Of a stretch of DNA of 14,944 nt, positions 9,721-14,944 are shown in pieces. The notes below the pieces were generated by a model. The model was not told the origin of the DNA and did not search any database. It saw only the letters and a program-made list of their open reading frames with translations. The DNA lies in NCBI GenBank assembly GCA_009733775.1, contig WOGZ01000562.1:1-14944 (forward strand). Direction: 5' to 3'. The stretch comes from Alectoria sarmentosa. Lineage: Eukaryota > Ascomycota > Lecanoromycetes > Lecanorales > Parmeliaceae. Numbering within the stretch: the first letter of the stretch is position 1; each line of letters begins with the position of its first letter. A program made the position numbers and the translations under genes.

Positions 9721-11089
9721 ATTTTAAAGTCGTTAAACATTTTTATAAACGTGATATAATAAACGTTAAATTATTTTTCGTCTTTTAGTTTAATACGCGA
9801 TTCTTAATTTAAATGAAATAAAACATTTAAAATAATATATTATTTTTTAAACTTATAACGAAACTCAAAACTTTTAAATTATTAAACGTATTTCGACGTA
9901 CGAATAATATAAAATTTTAATTTAATAATCGAAGATATAATTAACGTGATTTATTTAACAATGTTAAAAATAGTTTTATAATTGATATACATTATAATAT
10001 ATAAAATAAACTTCATTATATAACGTATTTTATTAAATATTTAAATGATATTCGTTAATTTCAATTCGATAAATTAATAACGAATTTCGATATCTTTAAA
10101 AAATCGATTAAAAAAAATATAAAACGAATTTAAAATCGTTAAAAATAAGTTTTTTTTATTTTTATAATGTCGATTATATAATATATTATAACGTCGAATT
10201 CAAAAAATTTATTAATATCGAAATCGATATAAAATATTAATTTATTATCGAAATAAACGAGAAATAAAGACTTGAAAAAAATATTTTATAAGATTTAAAA
10301 TAATGCGAATTTCAATTTTATAAATATGCGTAATTTTATTTTTATAAAAAAAAATTTTCTTTCGTAATCGCTTTTAAGAGAATTTGTTAATATAAAAATC
10401 TTTCGATTTTAAAATGATTTAATAATTGCAATATAATAAACGATATAATTATATAATTAATTCGTTATTTTCAAATAAATTTTCAATTTAATCAAAATAT
10501 CAAGAAACGAAAATTGAAATATGATTTATAATTTATTTTCGATAATTTATAAATTTAAAAAATTACACGAAAAAATAATGTAAAAAAGATTTAAAAGAAT
10601 TTATAAAAATGTTTATTTTAACGAAAAAATCGAATATTTATCGTAAATGCTTTAAATGCTTTTTTAATATTTTAAAATAAATTATAATATTATCGATATA
10701 AGCTTTAACGAAGCGTCGAAATTTTTTAAAAAATCGATTAATTTGTTTTTGCACATATATAAACGAATTTTTATAATTTATTACAATTATATTAAAGATC
10801 TTTTAATCTCGATAATTAATAGTCGTAAACTTATATCGATTTTATAAATATATTCGTTATTAATAAAAAAAGTTAACGCAATTTATTATATTAATATATT
10901 AATAACTTTTAATTAAAAAAATGAAATTCGATTATAAAACAAAAAGATAAACATTTACTTAAATAATAAAATTTAAATTTTATATATTAATTATAATTCG
11001 ATTTTTTTTAATATTATTTAATATAATCTTTTAACGACGAATATTAAATAATTAAAAAATGTGAATTTTATAATTTATTTAAGGCGATC
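9721..11089. other. Retroelement interior, heavily decayed
   Basis: No frame stays open for long in this 1.4 kb stretch. It lies where the middle of a gag-pol coding region would be expected, yet no aspartic protease or reverse transcriptase signature could be read. A plus-strand KCFKCF run at about 10645 looks like half of a zinc knuckle but fails on inspection. Confidence 0.5.
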
Positions 11090-11555
11090 TTGCTCGTGAA
11101 ACTTATCGAAAATCTTATTAACGACTTTTTTAACATTTTTATTAAGCGAATATATATATGCGATTTTAAATATATGTTATTTTTAATCAAATTTAAAAAA
11201 AATGCGCATTTATTCTTTTTGCGAAATGTCGACGAATTCTTTTTTTTATTAAAATTTAAGAAATTCTTCGATAACGAATTAAATCGTCCAATTTTTTTCG
11301 TAAATTATGATTTCGTTCGATATTATAACGTTTATTTTCGTAAAAAATTTCGAAATTTTCGAAATAATTAATATAATTTTGAGAAATAACGACGTAATTA
11401 AAATGTTTAAAATATTCGAAATCGACGAAATATTTAAAATCGACGAAATATTCAAAATCGATAAAATATTTAAAATCGTCGAAAGTATTATAATTATTAT
11501 AAATATAATAATAATAAATGCGACGACTATTTTATTAAAAATACGTTTAATTTAA
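11090..11555 (+). pseudogene. Retroelement coding fragment with frame change
   Basis: Two overlapping plus-strand frames carry clear coding texture. The first (11090-11371, 93 codons open) contains runs such as NVDEFFFLLKFKKFFDNEL and a cysteine near its start. The second (11307-11555, 82 codons) takes over and contains a four-unit hexapeptide repeat, EIDEIF/KIDEIF, then an isoleucine-rich end. A small indel between about 11340 and 11380 probably split one frame in two. GAC, GAA, GTC and GCG codons fall in phase throughout. Acidic residues and I/F dominate; many I and F may derive from T and P/S by C-to-T mutation. No family recognised. Position, in the middle of the element, would suit pol, but no catalytic motif is visible. 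Confidence 0.4.
11411..11482 (+). repeat. Four 18-bp in-frame tandem units
   Basis: Units start at 11411, 11429, 11447 and 11465, following the pattern AATATT(C/T)(G/A)AAATCGACGA. The 18-bp period equals six codons and lies in the open frame 11307-11555. Differences are nearly all transitions. This is a coding minisatellite in the ancestral protein. Confidence 0.8.
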
Positions 11556-12337
11556 TTTATATAATATTTTTTACTTAAGCGACGAGTGATTAATGTCGTT
11601 ATATTAAATTTATCTTTCGTAATATGAAAATAATTGTTAAAATTCGCCTTTTAAAAAATTCTTAAACGTAAATTTCGTAAAATTTTAATAATTTGATTAA
11701 AATTGTTTTTAACGATTACGAAGTTTATAAAAATATTAATAAAATGCGCATATAATAAAAGCGAGCTTTAATCGAATTTAAAAAAAATCACGATTTAATA
11801 ACGAAATATAATGCATTAATATAAAAGTTTAAAAATGAAATAAAATAATAATAAATTATTTAATATATATTAAATAAAGCATTAATCGATTTTTGATACG
11901 CATTTTTAAAGACATTTCTATCTCATAATTTTTAATTTATATTACGAATTTAAATGTTAAAATGTCGATCTTTTTTAATATTATAAAATTCATTTTAATA
12001 AATATCTTCATTTTGAGATTATCGATAAAATGAATTTTTTTAAACGTAATTATAATAATAATTAACTTTTCATTTTTACGATTTAATAAAAAAAAAAGAA
12101 AACGATATATTTCGAAATTTAATATTTATTAAATTCGAAATCTTTCACGAAAATTAAATTCATCATTTAATGAAATTTTTTTTTAAATAAAATTCGATAA
12201 AATTATTCACGATCTGCGAGCGTTATTTTATAATTTATATTAAAACACAATTTTTTAAAATTAATATTCTCGATTTTTTAATAAGTTTTATAACGTAATG
12301 ATAATTATAAAAAATATAATTAAAATCAATTTCATAA
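11556..12337. other. Retroelement interior, weak coding texture
   Basis: Plus-strand frame 3, continuing from the fragment ending at 11555, can be read through many TAA codons to about 12090. Most of these would be glutamine before CAA-to-TAA mutation. No motif was recognised, and the stop density is too high to define a gene. Confidence 0.4.
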
Positions 12338-12712
12338 GAAAAATCAGCGAATAATTTAATAATTTTCGAAAAATTATTTATTATCGTCGAAAATGTTATT
12401 ATAAAAATAGTTTTTAATTGTGAAAGCAAATTTCTTTGATATAATTTTTAATAATAATTAATTTTAATAATTAATTTTAATTGCTCGACGATTTTTATTA
12501 ACGTTATTAAAATGTTTATAAAATTTATTCTCGAATACGAAAACATCGTGATATTAATAATATTAAAAAGTTTTCTCGATAATAATTTTGATGATAATAT
12601 CGTTCGTGACGAAATAATCGTTAAATTCATTTTTTTTATATAATTGATAATAATTAAGTTTTTTATTCGCATAATAATTATTCGAATTTTTTTATTAAGT
12701 ATTCTCTTTTCG
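12338..12712 (+). pseudogene. Retroelement coding fragment, unidentified
   Basis: Plus-strand frame 2 runs 125 codons with stops only at 12437 (TGA), 12449-12457 (three TAA) and 12641 (TAA). It is stop-free for 34 codons from 12338 and 61 codons from 12458. In-phase GAA, GAC, GTC and GAT codons are frequent, as in the runs IFEKLFIIVENVIIKIVFNCE and FDDNIVRDEIIVKF. A minus-strand open frame lies opposite (12448-12672) but lacks this texture and is taken as its shadow. The FDD run resembles the YxDD of reverse transcriptase only loosely: the residue two before DD is Asn, which mutation from Tyr codons by C-to-T or G-to-A cannot give. Family unknown. Confidence 0.4.
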
Positions 12713-13524
12713 TAACGTTAATTCGAAATTTACATTTAAAACTTTTAACACATTTATTTCATTCGTTTAATAAATGATATTTTATTATTATAAAAATCTC
12801 GAATATTAATTGCGATTAAAAAAATCGACGTTCAATTTGCTTTTTCAATTTTCGTTATTTTCTTTATAATAAAAATTCGATTAATTCGAAAGTTGATTTA
12901 ATAAAATTAATTTTTCGATAATTTGAAAAAATTATCAAAATGTTAATAAAATTAAAAGATTTAATTAATAAAAATCTTAAAACGTTTATTAATATAATTA
13001 ATATTAACGAAATAATTAATTAATAAAATTATTTCTCGAATAATTATCGTATATTCGCGAAATTTTTTAAGACTGCGATTGATTATACGCTGAAAAAAAA
13101 AACGATAATTTAAAAAATTTACTTTAACGATTATTATTATGTTAATCGAATTATTTCGACATCGTCGAAGATTTTTTATCGATATATTATTATAAATCAC
13201 GACTTTACTATCGTATTATATTATTTTAAATTTTTTTTTTAAAATTCAATTATGTTAAAAATTGATTTAATGTAATAATTATAATAAGCTTCGAAATATC
13301 ACGACGAAATTTCAATATTAAACTATTTTATATTAAAGATAATTAATTATATATTAATGTTATATAAATAGTTTTAACGTAATAAAGTATATTTTAAATA
13401 AATATTCTCAAAATACGTTTTTATCGAGCATCATTTATGATATAATACTCGCTTTATAAATGTTAAAATGTTACGACAATTCTTTTTTTGAACTTTTTTA
13501 TAAATGTTTTGCTTTAATTATTAA
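12713..13524. other. Retroelement interior, ambiguous
   Basis: A 79-codon minus-strand frame (12961-13200) and plus-strand frame 1 (stop-free 13027-13110, then from 13114 to about 13239) overlap here. The plus frame has the better codon texture (GCG ATT GAT, ACG CTG) and agrees with the strand of the other fragments. It is too short and unrecognised to call. Confidence 0.4.
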
Positions 13525-14579
13525 TTGAAACATTTTTTAAATCTCGCTTTTTTAATTTATAAGTTTTATAAAATGTTAAATAAAGACATTATCACGAAAA
13601 TAAATAAAAAACACTTTTTAAATTTTATTCTCATTTTTGAAATTAACGAAATTCTTGAATTTATTAATAAAAGCGTATATATTATAATAAAATATATGAT
13701 ATTTAACGTTAATTATTAACGAGTTTATAAAATCTTCGTAAACAAGATTAAAGAAATCGACGTTATTAATTTTAAAATGTGATAACGTATTATTTTCATT
13801 ATTGTTTTCGTTATTATTTAAAAACCCTCGATTCTCGAACGAATTTATCGATTTTTATTAAAACGAATTATTATAAATATATTAAACGACGATTACGAAA
13901 ATTATAATTATTATAATAATTTATATTTGAAAATCGTTGAAATTTATAAATTTAATCGAATCGATTAAGCGAGAATAAATAACTTTTTTCGTTAATGTCG
14001 TTCGTATAATACATTTTATTTTCAACGAATTTAACGTCGTCGAATCGAATAAGATAATCGTCGATGAAATATAAAAAATTGTTTCGATAAACGAAGAATT
14101 TTCGAAAAGAGAACGAATTTAAATTGTGATTTTTTGAAAAGAGCGAATAATTGCTTATAAGATAATACGATTAATAATTTAATCTTTTAATCACGTTTAT
14201 TAAAAAAGCGAATTGAATAAAAAGAAATAAAAACGTGTTTATTAATTTTTTATTAATATAAATAAAATTGCTTTAATAAATTTCGAAATATTTCGAATAA
14301 GATGTTATATAACTTTTCGAATAATTAAATCGATAAAAATGTTTACTTAATAATCGAAAATAATGAAATTTCATAATTATTAAATTTGAATAACTTTATT
14401 ATAAAAAGTTAATTTATCGAAACGATAATGTCGTTAAATTTTTTTTAAGAAAGTTTTTAAAGGCGTAATGAAAGATTTTATTGATAAATTATAATGCTAT
14501 ATTCGTAAAAAAACGAAATAATTAATGCTTATCGAAAAAAAGTAAATTAATAATCGAATTTACTTATTAAACATAAAAA
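13525..14579 (+). pseudogene. Last reading frame of the retroelement, decayed
   Basis: Frame 1 runs 13525-13965 (147 codons) with stops only at 13717, 13780, 13783 and 13819, including stop-free runs of 64 and 48 codons. At about 13964 the texture passes to frame 2, which continues to 14579 through scattered TAA and TGA codons and ends about 30 bases before the 3' LTR. Characteristic runs are KIFVNKIKEIDVINFKM, ILNDDYENYNYY, NEFNVVESNKIIVDEI and FKGVMKDFIDKL. The protein was acidic to mixed in charge and rich in E, D, K and N. Position would suit the end of pol or an extra 3' frame. No RNase H, integrase or chromodomain pattern was recognised. Confidence 0.45.
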
Positions 14580-14612
14580 AAATGTTAATAAAAAAATCGA
14601 TGTTATTATTAT

Positions 14613-14802
14613 TATTAAAACATAATTTTAACAATTTATAAAAAGTATAAAAGTATATAAAAACCTTGATTTTTTTTATTTAAAAATAATTATTTATAAT
14701 GTTAAATTAAAAATCTTATCGAAATACTCTTTTGATAAATAAATTTTTTTAATAAAATAAATATTTTATCAAGTTTATATATTTATCGTAACAAATTTTT
14801 TA
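14613..14802 (+). repeat. 3' LTR
   Basis: This is the partner of 7718-7907 and is the same length. It begins TATTAAAACA, where the 5' copy has TGTTAAGACA: two G-to-A changes. It retains C or G at several sites mutated in the 5' copy, for example ACCTTGA against ATTTTAA, so neither copy is the pristine one. A block of more than 40 bases near 14737-14780 is identical in both. Confidence 0.85.
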
Positions 14803-14889
14803 TAATATATCGTAATTTTAATAATAATCTCGTTTATAAATTAAAATATAATAATGAAAGAATTTTAATTTATAAATATAATAATAATA

Positions 14890-14944
<55 letters not shown>
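14803..14944. other. Flank after the retrotransposon
   Basis: This is a short A+T-rich flank without a gene. TAATA follows the LTR end, while CGTCG precedes the 5' LTR, so no target-site duplication is seen with these boundaries. Confidence 0.5.
14890..14944. repeat. (ATT)18 microsatellite at window end
   Basis: Eighteen perfect ATT units run to the last base. They are immediately preceded by about four AAT/ATA units on the same strand (14878-14889), forming a short inverted junction AATAATAATAATT. The tract is uninterrupted, so it is younger than the decayed DNA. Its coincidence with the window end suggests an assembly break in the repeat. Confidence 0.9.

Larger units (their letters stand above)
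7718..14802 (+). mobile_element. RIP-degraded LTR retrotransposon, about 7.1 kb
   Basis: Two 190-bp direct repeats, 7718-7907 and 14613-14802, bound a 6.7 kb interior. The left repeat begins TGTTAAGACATAATTTTAAC, the usual TG start of an LTR; the right one has TA there, a G-to-A change. The LTRs align without gaps and by eye differ by 19 transitions and 2 transversions. The interior keeps broken plus-strand coding frames, one starting directly after the left LTR and one ending just before the right LTR, which sets the orientation. The size suits an autonomous LTR element. No reverse transcriptase, integrase or protease motif was recognised, so Ty1/copia against Ty3/gypsy is undecided. A primer-binding site, polypurine tract and target duplication were not identified. 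Confidence 0.8.

Noticed and set aside
10640..10670. KCFKCF run as a gag zinc knuckle (CCHC)
   Set aside because: The codons after the second Cys are TTT TTT. The conserved Gly of CCHC knuckles cannot become Phe by C-to-T or G-to-A change, and no His or third Cys follows.
12235..12429. 64-codon minus-strand open frame
   Set aside because: It partly overlaps the plus-strand fragment starting at 12338 and lacks G-starting codons in phase.
12587..12610. FDDNIV as a reverse transcriptase YxDD motif
   Set aside because: The position of the Tyr holds Asn (AAT), not reachable from Tyr codons by RIP, and the flanking residues do not match the family.
12448..12672. 74-codon minus-strand open frame
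   Set aside because: It lies opposite the plus-strand fragment 12338-12712, which has the better in-phase GAN and GTN codon use. Taken as a shadow.
1..14944. tRNA, rRNA or CRISPR loci
   Set aside because: No tRNA B-box-like GGTTCGAATCC string, no rRNA core motif, and no regularly spaced identical repeats with unique spacers were seen.
1..14944. Organelle or AT-rich bacterial genome as the source
   Set aside because: Such genomes would show dense intact genes. This window has none, and has transition-dominated LTR pairs and CpG-restricted cytosines instead.

Overview
The window is extremely A+T-rich DNA with no intact gene. A hand count of the first 240 bases gives 39 G+C (about 16%). Of the 18 cytosines there, 14 are in CpG, 3 in CpA and 1 in CpT, and the same texture continues by eye to the end. 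Loss of C outside CpG on both strands, together with stops that are almost all TAA or TGA, is the mark of repeat-induced point mutation (RIP) in filamentous ascomycete fungi. The best reading is an AT-rich, repeat-derived isochore of an ascomycete nuclear genome. Assignment to a fungus is inference, because no gene identifies the species.

Layout: 1-3097 is gene-free decayed DNA. 3098-4986 is a short element with two direct repeats of about 190 bp (LTR-like, both starting TGTTG) around a 1.5 kb interior made largely of tandem repeats (54 bp units, then 133-144 bp higher-order units). 4987-7717 is decayed DNA with small direct and inverted repeats, a (TTA)n tract and a very clean 12-bp minisatellite. 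7718-14802 is a 7.1 kb LTR-retrotransposon relic: its two 190 bp LTRs align without gaps and differ at 21 sites by eye, 19 of them transitions. 14803-14944 is a short flank ending inside an (ATT)18 microsatellite, which probably marks a contig break.

Inside the 7.1 kb element the + strand keeps broken coding texture: codons starting with G, long runs between stops, and stops explicable as CAA to TAA. The clearest pieces are a frame starting directly after the 5' LTR (7914-8753) and one running up to the 3' LTR (13525-14579, with one frame change). No reverse transcriptase, integrase, RNase H or protease motif could be recognised, so the superfamily is left open. Nothing here looks functional now. 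The window's value is as a record of RIP and of two repeat families, one of which is structurally odd.
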